7,246 nucleotides of DNA from Methanobacteriota archaeon (GTDB lineage Archaea > Altiarchaeota > Altiarchaeia > IMC4 > QMZM01). The stretch's first letter is position 1. Each line of letters starts with the position of its first letter. The stretch covers positions 1 to 7,246 of the forward strand of contig CAIYYO010000261.1 of NCBI GenBank assembly GCA_903930485.1. Reading direction: 5' to 3'. The notes beneath the pieces were generated by a model. That model searched no databases. It saw only the letters and a program-made list of their open reading frames with translations, and was not told the origin of the DNA. Shown here one piece after another: positions 1 to 6,454 of the stretch. The position numbers were made by a program, and so were the translations under genes.

Positions 1-1214
1 AGTCCCAGGATATCGGCGGCGTGTGCCGGTCTTATATGGTCGACGGCTATCAGGTGGATACCGGGCCGCACATCATAACCAGGCTTGAGGGAGGCCCACT
101 CAAGGAGCTGATGCTGAAATACTTCGACGTGGTCCCGAATTTCGTGCCTCACGGCAGGTACTACATCAGGCTGAACGATCGCGTACGCGCTTTCCCCTGG
201 AACCTTCAGGGCTGGTTCGAGTTCGACCTGATCCCGCAGATGGACCGTCTCTCCCTGATGAAGACGCTTTTCTCTGTTTCGTACCTCTACAACGCCGGAG
301 AGGATTTCTCCAAAAAGTCTCTCAGCGACCTCGTAGGCAATGGCCTGAGCGAATCCACCCTGAGATTCCTCAACTGCATGTCGATCTTCATGACCGGAGC
401 GCCGATGAACGAGACCCCTGTCGCAAGGTTCCTGGACGCGCAGCATTACAAAAGCAGGTCCAGCAACGTCCTTGAGAAACTGCACAACGTGCTCCTGAAA
501 GAAGGGGCAAGGGACCAGTTCTATCCCAAAGGCGGCTTGCAGTCTCTCGTGACCGCGGTAAAGTCGTCGATGCCGGAAGGAATGGTCGAGATAAAGACCG
601 GCGAAAAAGTCATAAGGATTGATGCACAAGAAAAGATAGTCGAAACCAGCCTAGGCGAATACGCGTACGGCACATTGATCTATTCGGGATTCGCATCAGA
701 CCTCCCCTCCCTAGCCGACGGCCTCACCGACGACTACAAAACAATGGTCAGGAAGCTTCCAAAGGCGAACATACTCACCATCTGGCTCGGCCTCAAAGAA
801 CAGGTCTTCAAGAGGCACGGTTCCGAGATATGGATCGACGCCGACCCGTACACTTGGATCGTTCCTATATCAAACTATGATCCCTCGCTTGCCCCCAAAG
901 ATCGGCAGCTCGTCGGCTGCGCGTTTCGGCTTAATGGTGAGAGCAACCTTGAGAGGGAGAAGAAGAGGTCTCTTGAAGCCATTTACAAGATAATGCCCCA
1001 GCTCGAATCAAAGGTCGAGATGACGCATTACCAGGTGCTTATCCCCGAGAAGGCGATGTGGACTATTGCGACGCAGTTCGCGGGGGTAAAGACACCTCTC
1101 GAAGGAGTATACCTTGTCGGGACCGATACCGAGAAGCGGAGCATGGGAGTGACGCGCGCTTCTTATTCAGTATTACGATTGCTCGAAACCCTGAGACAGG
1201 ACAAGGCCTTATGA
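1..1214 (+). CDS. FAD/NAD(P)-dependent amine-oxidase-family oxidoreductase, phytoene-desaturase-like, 5' truncated
   Basis: The reading frame is already open at the window edge, with the first full codon at position 3, so the GTG at 21 is not the real start. The visible part opens with a GG-V plus GYQVDTGPH segment. In the phytoene desaturase/protoporphyrinogen oxidase family this follows the N-terminal dinucleotide-binding GxGxxG, which lies outside the window; perhaps 35-45 residues are missing. The C-terminus carries the second cofactor-binding signature, GVYLVGTDTEKRSMGV, followed by an amphipathic end helix (near 1104-1200). The middle (PKGGLQSLVTAV, then an alternating sheet region) fits the flavin amine oxidase fold. 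The family oxidises or isomerises isoprenoid or other hydrophobic substrates using FAD; the substrate cannot be read from this fragment. Carotenoid or polyprenyl lipid metabolism is an inference from the family only. The gene ends in a tail-to-tail overlap with homoserine dehydrogenase. Confidence 0.8.
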   Translation, partial: SQDIGGVCRSYMVDGYQVDTGPHIITRLEGGPLKELMLKYFDVVPNFVPHGRYYIRLNDRVRAFPWNLQGWFEFDLIPQMDRLSLMKTLFSVSYLYNAGEDFSKKSLSDLVGNGLSESTLRFLNCMSIFMTGAPMNETPVARFLDAQHYKSRSSNVLEKLHNVLLKEGARDQFYPKGGLQSLVTAVKSSMPEGMVEIKTGEKVIRIDAQEKIVETSLGEYAYGTLIYSGFASDLPSLADGLTDDYKTMVRKLPKANILTIWLGLKEQVFKRHGSEIWIDADPYTWIVPISNYDPSLAPKDRQLVGCAFRLNGESNLEREKKRSLEAIYKIMPQLESKVEMTHYQVLIPEKAMWTIATQFAGVKTPLEGVYLVGTDTEKRSMGVTRASYSVLRLLETLRQDKAL

Positions 1215-2222
1215 ATCCTGCATGTCTTTCATTATGTCTATCACGTCTGCGAGCACCGAACTAGCCGTCTGGATCTTGCCCGCTCCGTGACCAATCAGGG
1301 TCAAAGTCCCCGCTATATCGGTGTCGAGCATTACGGCATTCAGCGTGCCTGAAACATTGAGGGGATGATGCAATGGAACGAGCCTCGGCGATACCTCCAA
1401 CCCGTTGACGTCACCCACGAGCTTAATCACAAAACCATGCTTTCCCGCAAGCTCGATCGCATCCGGCGTTATATCCTGGATGCCCTTTACGCTTATGTCT
1501 TTGTAGGATATCTTTTTGCCCATGATGGAGTTGGCGAGTATCACGAGCTTCACGGCGGTGTCTGTCCCGTTGATGTCGTAACTAGGGTCCCTTTCCGCGA
1601 TCCCAAGCTCCTGAGCTTCTTTGAGAGCGGTCTCGAGGCTCACGTCTTCCTCGGACATCTTGGTCAGGATGTAATTGCTTGTCCCATTTAATATGCCGTA
1701 GATCGACCCGACTTTGTTTATCTCGAGGCTGTCGCGGTATAGATTTATTATCGGGATGGCTCCGCCGACCGTTGCTTCGTATCGGAGCTTGAGGCCTTTC
1801 TTCTCCGCCAGGGCTGTGAGTTCCTGGAATTTCAAGGCGATAGGAGATTTATTGGACGTTACGACGTGCTTCCCGCATTCGAGGGCTTTCTTGATATGGC
1901 TTATCCCGGGCTCGCCGGTCTTTATGTCGCCGGGCGTCAGCTCAAGGACTATATCCGCTTCTATTTCCTCAATGGCCTGAAGGCTTTTCATGTTCTTCCA
2001 GTCCGGATGGTCTCTCAATTTTCCAGCGGCTGCAGCCTTTAGAACAGAATCTATGTTCACGCCTTTCCCGTTGACTAGAGTGCCGTCTATCTCGCAAATC
2101 GCGACTACTCTTACGTCGCATCCCTGCTTTTCCATAAGGTCGCGGTGCTTGGCTCGAAGCACTTCCAGCGTCCCTTTCCCTATGGTCCCAAAGCCTACGA
2201 CAATTAATTTAACGGTCTTCAT
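1209..2222 (-). CDS. hom: Homoserine dehydrogenase, short form without ACT domain
   Basis: Catalyses NAD(P)H-dependent reduction of aspartate semialdehyde to homoserine, the branch point to threonine and methionine, in the cytoplasm. The 337-residue protein starts with a Rossmann nucleotide-binding motif GFGTIG at residues 10-15. TSNKSPIA is at 122-129, with K125 in the place of the conserved cofactor-site lysine. GILNGTSNYILTKM lies at 176-189. The catalytic block ERDPSYDINGTDTAVK is at 210-225; E210, D221 and K225 have the same spacing as E208, D219 and K223 of the yeast enzyme. A GHGAG turn at 311-315 precedes the last helix. It stops there, without the C-terminal ACT domain of most bacterial enzymes. 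I chose ATG 2222 over the upstream in-frame start at 2264 because it begins directly before the Rossmann strand and has GAGGT 10 bases upstream. It lies 2 bases after the ACT-protein stop, so the two are surely cotranscribed. Confidence 0.95.
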   Translation of the reverse strand: MKTVKLIVVGFGTIGKGTLEVLRAKHRDLMEKQGCDVRVVAICEIDGTLVNGKGVNIDSVLKAAAAGKLRDHPDWKNMKSLQAIEEIEADIVLELTPGDIKTGEPGISHIKKALECGKHVVTSNKSPIALKFQELTALAEKKGLKLRYEATVGGAIPIINLYRDSLEINKVGSIYGILNGTSNYILTKMSEEDVSLETALKEAQELGIAERDPSYDINGTDTAVKLVILANSIMGKKISYKDISVKGIQDITPDAIELAGKHGFVIKLVGDVNGLEVSPRLVPLHHPLNVSGTLNAVMLDTDIAGTLTLIGHGAGKIQTASSVLADVIDIMKDMQDS

Positions 2223-2224
2223 CT

Positions 2225-2719
2225 TTACAAAGACCTCACAAGCAGGAATTCCTTCTCTTTGCAAATCTTTTCGACCAGCGAGAGCAGTATGCCGTTGCTC
2301 TTCTCGTCTATCTCGACGTCCATGAGCACAGACGATTTCTGGTTCGGCGCCGGCATTACGACCTCGATGCCCGAGACCATTCCGACCTCGTTGATCCTGT
2401 CAATCGTATCCCGTATGTCCGTATCTATTACATGGCCTACCAGTATGAACGAGAGAGACTTCTTCGTGATGTACGTCCGCCCTTCGATAGCCATCTCTGA
2501 GATGATTATCCTCTGCTTCTCAAGGGCCCTGCGTATCAGATTCAGCGAAGACTGGTCCTGCACCTTGAAGGAGACGTGGACGGAAACCAGGCCTTTTTCC
2601 TCCCTGGAATGCGTCACGCTTATCACGTTCCCGCCGTGGCTCGAAATAGGCTCCAGGGCTTTTATCAGCATCCCTGGCACGTCTTTCAGCCTCAGCACTG
2701 TGTCGACTTTCATTTTCAA
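2225..2719 (-). CDS. Stand-alone ACT-domain protein, putative regulator of homoserine dehydrogenase
   Basis: A 164-residue cytoplasmic protein with no catalytic domain. The N-terminal part (about residues 4-75) has the ACT pattern: a first strand VDTVLRLKD, the turn DVPGML that begins the ligand-facing helix, then GGNVISVTHSRE and a VSVHVSFKV strand. A second half (about 90-162) repeats a similar strand-helix-strand order: SFILVGHVIDTDIRDTIDRI, then SGIEVVMP and a late VLMDVEI strand. It may be a second, diverged ACT-like unit. ACT domains bind amino acids and control biosynthetic enzymes. The partner gene hom, 2 bases downstream, lacks such a domain, so control in trans by threonine or another aspartate-family amino acid is a reasonable inference. 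The start is ambiguous: TTG 2719 overlaps the deaminase stop as TTGA and has GGTGA at 10-base spacing, while ATG 2713 would leave 16 bases. I prefer TTG; the difference is two residues. Confidence 0.82.
   Translation of the reverse strand: MKMKVDTVLRLKDVPGMLIKALEPISSHGGNVISVTHSREEKGLVSVHVSFKVQDQSSLNLIRRALEKQRIIISEMAIEGRTYITKKSLSFILVGHVIDTDIRDTIDRINEVGMVSGIEVVMPAPNQKSSVLMDVEIDEKSNGILLSLVEKICKEKEFLLVRSL
2233..2237 (-). promoter_or_regulatory. Ribosome binding site of hom (GAGGT)
   Basis: On the minus strand GAGGT ends 10 bases before ATG 2222. It matches the anti-Shine-Dalgarno end of archaeal 16S rRNA and decides the hom start in favour of 2222. It lies inside the last codons of the upstream ACT gene. 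Confidence 0.7.
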
Positions 2720-3198
2720 GTGTTCGGGTTCACCACATCCTTTGTCTCGCAGCCCGCATCCTGCCCGATGTGCGAAACTGTAACGCCTGCCGCCTTCAAC
2801 ACCTCGAGTCCTTCCCGGTCCGTGTATTCACCGCTGACGACGACACGAACGATCCCCGCATTCACTATCAGCCGGGCGCATATCTTGCACGGGAAAGCGT
2901 TCACGTAGAGCGTGCAATTCCTGCTGAGCCTCCCGCCCTGTATCAGCGCGTTCATCTCCGCATGGACGGCCGGACATATCTCATGTCCGGTCCCGCTCTT
3001 TATTCCCAGACGGTCCTTGATGCAGCCCTTGTCATTGCAATGCGGAGCCCCCCTGACGACCCCGTTGTATCCGGTCGCGACTATCTCGTGCTTCTCGTTC
3101 ACTATCACGGCGCCGAACGTATGGCGCGTGCAGGTCGAACGCTCCGCAACGTCTTTTGCTATCTTCGAAAAATACTCGTCCCACGTAGGCCGTTCCAT
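2716..3198 (-). CDS. dCMP/cytidine deaminase family protein (ComEB-like)
   Basis: A 160-residue zinc-dependent deaminase, most likely converting dCMP to dUMP to supply thymidylate synthesis. The catalytic zinc signature is complete: H79-A-E81 (HAEMNAL), with H79 as zinc ligand and E81 as proton shuttle, and P103-C104-K-I-C107 supplying the other two ligands. YNGVVRGAPHC (44-54), followed by a further Cys at 59, is the substrate-side segment typical of deoxycytidylate deaminases rather than free-cytidine or tRNA adenosine deaminases. Length is normal for the family. It is the first gene of a three-gene minus-strand unit; its TGA overlaps the TTG of the ACT gene. I see no Shine-Dalgarno before ATG 3198, where a run of seven T lies instead (positions 3203-3209 read as T on this strand). 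Expression probably starts from the dyad-bearing promoter region upstream. dCMP specificity is inferred from motifs, not proven. Confidence 0.88.
   Translation of the reverse strand: MERPTWDEYFSKIAKDVAERSTCTRHTFGAVIVNEKHEIVATGYNGVVRGAPHCNDKGCIKDRLGIKSGTGHEICPAVHAEMNALIQGGRLSRNCTLYVNAFPCKICARLIVNAGIVRVVVSGEYTDREGLEVLKAAGVTVSHIGQDAGCETKDVVNPNT
2730..2734 (-). promoter_or_regulatory. Ribosome binding site of the ACT-protein gene (GGTGA)
   Basis: GGTGA on the minus strand lies 10 bases before TTG 2719 and 16 bases before ATG 2713. The 10-base spacing equals that of the next gene in the operon, which favours the TTG start. Confidence 0.5.
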
Positions 3199-3222
3199 GT
3201 TGAAAAAAAGCTTCGCATCGAT

Positions 3223-3246
3223 GGCTTAACCTGATTTATTTAAGCC
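3223..3246. promoter_or_regulatory. Inverted repeat over a TATA-like box, candidate operator
   Basis: GGCTTAA (3223-3229), a 10-base spacer, then TTAAGCC (3240-3246): seven perfectly matched bases per arm. The right arm and spacer contain the TATA-like box proposed for the deaminase-ACT-hom operon. This geometry suits a dimeric helix-turn-helix repressor that would block TBP binding. No regulator gene is in the window, so the role is inference; chance in AT-rich DNA remains possible. Confidence 0.4.
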
Positions 3247-3292
3247 TAGATAGAATTATATTGATATAAGATTAATTATATATAAGACTCGC

Positions 3293-3296
3293 GAGG
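3293..3296 (+). promoter_or_regulatory. Ribosome binding site of aIF5A (GAGG)
   Basis: GAGG with an 8-base gap to ATG 3305. It supports translation from a transcript with a short leader, in contrast to the next plus-strand gene, which has no such site. Confidence 0.55.
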
Positions 3297-3304
3297 CAAC
3301 GACG

Positions 3305-3697
3305 ATGGAGAAAAAGATCTCACAGATAAAGGAACTCAAAGAAGGCAAATACGTGATAATAGACGGCGAACCCTGCAAGATAGTGTCGGTCGCGCACTCA
3401 AAACCCGGGAAACACGGAGGCGCGAAGGCAAGGATCGACGCCATAGGCATATTCGACGGACAGAAGCGGACCCTTATGGGCCCGGTAGACAGCAACGCAG
3501 ATGTCCCAATCATCAACAAGAAGAACGCGCAGGTGTTGAACCTCATCGGCGACAACGTGCAGCTCATGGACATGGAGACCTACGAGACGTTCGAGCTACC
3601 GAAGCCGACCGATATAACAGGGGAACTGAAGAGCGGAGGGAACGTCTTGTACATGAACGTCGGTGGCAAGAAGAAGATACTGCAGATAAACTCGTGA
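3305..3697 (+). CDS. eif5A: Translation factor aIF5A (hypusine-containing)
   Basis: A 130-residue factor that binds near the ribosomal E site and promotes peptide bond formation at difficult sequences such as polyproline. The N-terminal SH3-like domain (about 1-70) holds the hypusination loop SKPGKHGGAKARIDAIGIFD; K36 in PGKHG is the lysine expected to be modified by deoxyhypusine synthase. The C-terminal OB-fold domain (about 71-130) contains the strongly conserved VQLMDMETYETFELP. Length and motifs are those of the archaeal protein; the bacterial homologue EF-P lacks this hypusine loop. It is preceded by GAGG at 8 bases and by the divergent promoter, and followed at once by an oligo-T stop, so it looks like a single-gene transcript. 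The deoxyhypusine synthase gene is not in the window. Confidence 0.97.
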   Translation: MEKKISQIKELKEGKYVIIDGEPCKIVSVAHSKPGKHGGAKARIDAIGIFDGQKRTLMGPVDSNADVPIINKKNAQVLNLIGDNVQLMDMETYETFELPKPTDITGELKSGGNVLYMNVGGKKKILQINS

Positions 3698-3702
3698 TTC
3701 TC

Positions 3703-3709
3703 TTTTTTT
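3703..3709 (+). terminator. Oligo-T transcription stop after aIF5A
   Basis: Seven T in a row begin 5 bases after the aIF5A stop codon, without a hairpin. Archaeal RNA polymerase terminates at such U-tracts. The TATA box of the next gene follows within 10 bases, in agreement with separate transcripts. Confidence 0.55.
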
Positions 3710-3715
3710 AACGTA

Positions 3716-3722
3716 TTTATAA
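3716..3722 (+). promoter_or_regulatory. TATA box of the surface-protein gene
   Basis: TTTATAA is centred at 3719, 26 bases before the A of ATG 3745, which is the usual archaeal TATA-to-start distance. No Shine-Dalgarno is found in 3723-3744. Together these predict a leaderless transcript that begins at or next to the start codon. Confidence 0.6.
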
Positions 3723-3744
3723 CAGCCCAGGCTAATTCTGTATT

Positions 3745-5925
3745 ATGAAGAAGGTCTTGTTCATCACCATCCTTGCTGCTGCATTCGTCCTCAACATCTA
3801 CAGCGCGCAGGCTAGAGAATATCTGCCCCTCAACAACACGCAGGAATTCTCGATGATATCGACAGACCTCTACACCCTTGACCTGGAAGGCAACGGCAAG
3901 TCCGAGATATATGCGGTCGCCTACGGCCCCACGAGCTACATCAACGTCTACGACGAGAACGGAAGCGTCCTGTATAATACGTGGATCAAAGGCAACGCCC
4001 GTAATTCCGGATGCACGCCTCTCGGAGAGGACGTCGTCAAGGTCTACATAGACGATCTCAACGAGAACAAGGAGCTGGACTTGTTCGTCGGGACGCAGGT
4101 TCGCGGGGAGAAGATAAACATCAACCCCTTGTCATACTACGAAAGAGAGTTAGTTCGTCCGGAAATACACCAGACACTGCTGAGGTGGAGGTATACCGAG
4201 TTCGACGGAATAGTAACTGATATGTCCTCAGCGGCCCTTGATAATACGCACGTGAAAGACCTGCTGGTAGGCTCCACAAGCGGCATACTATACGTCTTCG
4301 GCGTGGCATCCGGAGGGACCGGGAAAGACACGAGCAACATCACGCAGGATGAGAGCCCGGGCTGGGCGAGAAAGAGGAACTTATACACCTACAACACACC
4401 TCAGATAAAAGGCAAATACAGCCTTGACGGAAGCGTATACAGCGTCTCTGCCGCCGACGTGGACGGGGACGGCCGGGACGAGATACTCGCCGGAACCTAT
4501 AACAGCGTCTACCTGATAGACGGAGGCGTCAAATGGTCTTACCCGGTAGGCAAGAAAGTCATAAGCGTCGCATCCGGAGGCCCTAAAGGCAAGAACGTCG
4601 GCGTCGCGGCGATAACCGAAGACACGGTCTACGACATAGGGCTCAACGGCAAGCTGAAGTGGCAGGCCAACCTGGGCAAAGTATCGGACGTGCTCGCGCT
4701 GGACATAGACAACGACTCCCAGGGAGAGATACTCGCAGCGACAGGGAACAAAATCATAGCATACTCGGACAACGGAACGGTGAAATGGGAATACACCGTC
4801 GACGACGACATCCGGCTGATGCGAAAACTCACGGAAAACAAGATACTCGTCGGAGCCCTTAAAAAAGTATACATACTGGAAACCGACAACAGCTACGCGA
4901 AAAACCAGACCGCCTACAGATACTACGACACGGCCGACGACTACTACGTCGACGGAGACTGCCTGAACGCGATCGCTCCCTTACAGGAGGCGAGGCGCAT
5001 ATTCCAGGAGATCGACAACACGCAGGGTCTTCTCGACTGCGACGTCATACTGATGATGTGCAAGAACCACACCGATAAAAAACAGCTAGCCGATGCCTAC
5101 TACCAGACCGCACTGCAGGATTTCAACGACAAGAACTTCGTCGACGCAAGGGCCTACGCGGTAAAAGCCGAAGACATATACGACGAGGTAGGATACAAAT
5201 ACGGCGTCATATGGCTCTGCGACCCACTAATCCAGAAGATAGACAAGGGGATATACGATCAGAAAATGGCGCAATCCGACCAAGACTACAACAACGCCTA
5301 CTATTACTACACACAGGATGACCTCACAAACTCCACACTGTACGTTCAAAGAGCTAAGGCAGGATATCTTGAACTCAACAAAAGCCAGACCATCGTGGGC
5401 TTGGTAAACCTTCAGACCGCGCTCGCCAAGAAGATCAAAGACTGCGACAAGCTCAAGATAGAGATAGGGAAGAAACAGAAGAAAATAGCTGCTGACGGAT
5501 TCTACGACATGGGGGATAAGAGCTACCAGACCGGAGAATACAGGGACGCAATACTTTCCCTGAATCAGGCCATCGCCATATACCAGGAGCTTGGACTTGG
5601 AAACGAAACCGCAAAAGCCGAATCCATGAGGAAATCGAGCGAGAGCTTCATCCAGGCAGACGATTACTATACCGTGGCGCAGGACGCGTACAAAAAAGGC
5701 GACTATGGAAATGCGACCTTCTACGCCAACCAATCGGCGAACATCTACGGCGACCTCCAAGACCCAGCAAGGCTTGGAGAATGCCAGCAACTCATGGACG
5801 AAACAGACAAAAGGGTCAAGGAAGGAGAATTCCAGCAGCTCGCCAACATGATAGAAATCATCGGGGGCCTCCTCATCGTCCTCCTCATAGTCGCGGCAGT
5901 TATGCTGAGGATCAGGAAAAAATGA
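3745..5925 (+). CDS. Exported, C-terminally anchored beta-propeller plus TPR-like repeat protein
   Basis: A 726-residue protein of unknown function. Residues 1-23 form a Sec signal peptide (MKK, a hydrophobic core, cleavage after AQA). From 36 to about 381 there are about seven beta-propeller blades. They combine FG-GAP-like Asp loops (46-54, 103-112, 238-246 with DVDGDGRDE, 320-328) with ILxG strands and PQQ-like KW turns (VKWSYPVG, LKWQANLG, VKWEYTV). Residues 387-690 hold five TPR-like units rich in tyrosine, ending near 424, 480, 542, 614 and 670. A transmembrane segment at about 703-721 is followed by RIRKK, which predicts the bulk outside the cell and a tiny cytoplasmic tail. I count about 12 N-glycosylation sequons, as expected of an archaeal surface protein. 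The stop overlaps the start of trm56 as ATGA. A role in surface binding or scaffolding is possible, but no enzyme motif is visible. Confidence 0.9.
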   Translation: MKKVLFITILAAAFVLNIYSAQAREYLPLNNTQEFSMISTDLYTLDLEGNGKSEIYAVAYGPTSYINVYDENGSVLYNTWIKGNARNSGCTPLGEDVVKVYIDDLNENKELDLFVGTQVRGEKININPLSYYERELVRPEIHQTLLRWRYTEFDGIVTDMSSAALDNTHVKDLLVGSTSGILYVFGVASGGTGKDTSNITQDESPGWARKRNLYTYNTPQIKGKYSLDGSVYSVSAADVDGDGRDEILAGTYNSVYLIDGGVKWSYPVGKKVISVASGGPKGKNVGVAAITEDTVYDIGLNGKLKWQANLGKVSDVLALDIDNDSQGEILAATGNKIIAYSDNGTVKWEYTVDDDIRLMRKLTENKILVGALKKVYILETDNSYAKNQTAYRYYDTADDYYVDGDCLNAIAPLQEARRIFQEIDNTQGLLDCDVILMMCKNHTDKKQLADAYYQTALQDFNDKNFVDARAYAVKAEDIYDEVGYKYGVIWLCDPLIQKIDKGIYDQKMAQSDQDYNNAYYYYTQDDLTNSTLYVQRAKAGYLELNKSQTIVGLVNLQTALAKKIKDCDKLKIEIGKKQKKIAADGFYDMGDKSYQTGEYRDAILSLNQAIAIYQELGLGNETAKAESMRKSSESFIQADDYYTVAQDAYKKGDYGNATFYANQSANIYGDLQDPARLGECQQLMDETDKRVKEGEFQQLANMIEIIGGLLIVLLIVAAVMLRIRKK
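5907..5910 (+). promoter_or_regulatory. Ribosome binding site of trm56 (GAGG)
   Basis: GAGG ends 11 bases before ATG 5922, inside the last codons of the surface-protein gene. It supports the internal start at 5922 against the longer in-frame extension that reaches back to 5781. Confidence 0.5.
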
Positions 5926-6437
5926 ATAAGATTGTGATCCTCCGCCTCGGCCACAGGTTCGCAAGAGACAAAAGGATAAGCACGCACATAGCGCTCGTTG
6001 CGAGGGCATTCGGGGCCGAAGAGCTAATACTCGACGCCGTAGACGTAGACGTCACTGAAAGCGTATCAAAGGTCTGCAAAGAGTGGGGCGGAAAGCTTAA
6101 AGTCTCGTACACCGACAACTGGAAAAAAACTTTGCAGGGATTCGAAGGCGACATAATACACTTGACCATGTACGGGATAAACGTGAACGACTGCATCGAA
6201 GAGATAAGGTCCTCGAAAAAAGACAAACTGGTCATAGTCGGAGGACAGAAAGTCCCTTCAGAAGTTTACCAGATAGCCGACTACAACGTCGCGATAGGAA
6301 ATCAGCCGCATTCCGAAGTAGCCGCTCTCTCAGTATTCCTCGACAGGTTATATCAAGGGAAAGAGCTGGAAAAGGACTACAAAGGCAGGAAAACGATCAT
6401 ACCGCAGAAGAAAGGAAAGAAAGTGGTCGAGGACTGA
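5922..6437 (+). CDS. trm56: tRNA (cytidine(56)-2'-O)-methyltransferase, Trm56 (SPOUT family)
   Basis: Uses S-adenosylmethionine to methylate the 2'-O of C56 in the T-loop of archaeal tRNAs. The 171-residue protein has the conserved opening RLGHRFARDKRISTHIAL (8-25) and ARAFGAEEL, then IIHLTMYG (78-85). The C-terminal trefoil-knot region LVIVGGQKVP (103-112) with ADYNVAIGNQPHSEVAAL (119-136) forms the cofactor site and dimer interface. Its length is about normal for the family. The tail (about 150-171) is lysine-rich, which would suit tRNA contact. ATG 5922 is preferred because the family begins with this short strand and because GAGG lies 11 bases upstream; the ATG shares bases with the preceding TGA. 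No promoter of its own is obvious, so it probably depends on the surface-protein transcript. A tRNA gene whose T-loop has C56 lies convergent and 86 bases away. Confidence 0.95.
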   Translation: MNKIVILRLGHRFARDKRISTHIALVARAFGAEELILDAVDVDVTESVSKVCKEWGGKLKVSYTDNWKKTLQGFEGDIIHLTMYGINVNDCIEEIRSSKKDKLVIVGGQKVPSEVYQIADYNVAIGNQPHSEVAALSVFLDRLYQGKELEKDYKGRKTIIPQKKGKKVVED

Positions 6438-6454
6438 TTACAAAACAGCCCATT

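Larger units (their letters stand above)
3199..3304. promoter_or_regulatory. Divergent promoter region between the deaminase operon and aIF5A
   Basis: 106 AT-rich bases between two start codons. For the minus-strand operon the best TATA-like box is CTTAAATAAA (plus 3235-3244), centred near 3239; start of transcription would be expected about 26 bases on, near 3213, giving a leader of about 14 bases. For aIF5A the candidates are TTGATATAAG (3261-3270; predicted start near 3292) and TTATATATAAG (3276-3286; predicted start near 3306, essentially at the ATG). The aIF5A Shine-Dalgarno at 3293 fits the first of these better, but only just. Which box is used cannot be settled by eye. Confidence 0.6.

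Noticed and set aside
21..1214. GTG at 21 as the real start of the oxidoreductase
   Set aside because: The frame is open back to position 3 and encodes SQDIGG just before, which belongs to the family's conserved N-terminal region; the protein is cut by the window edge.
2259..2783. 174-residue plus-strand frame opposite the ACT gene
   Set aside because: It is Ser/Thr-rich and without motif, and the minus strand carries a convincing ACT protein with operon spacing.
5781..5921. N-terminal extension of the Trm56 frame
   Set aside because: It encodes a low-complexity, Arg/His-rich stretch inside the surface-protein gene, while the family starts at the strand that begins with ATG 5922.
5227..6009. 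260-residue open frame on the minus strand
   Set aside because: It lies antisense to the TPR-like region and the start of trm56, its composition (Val, Leu, Cys, Phe runs) is that of a reverse-strand shadow, and no family is recognisable.
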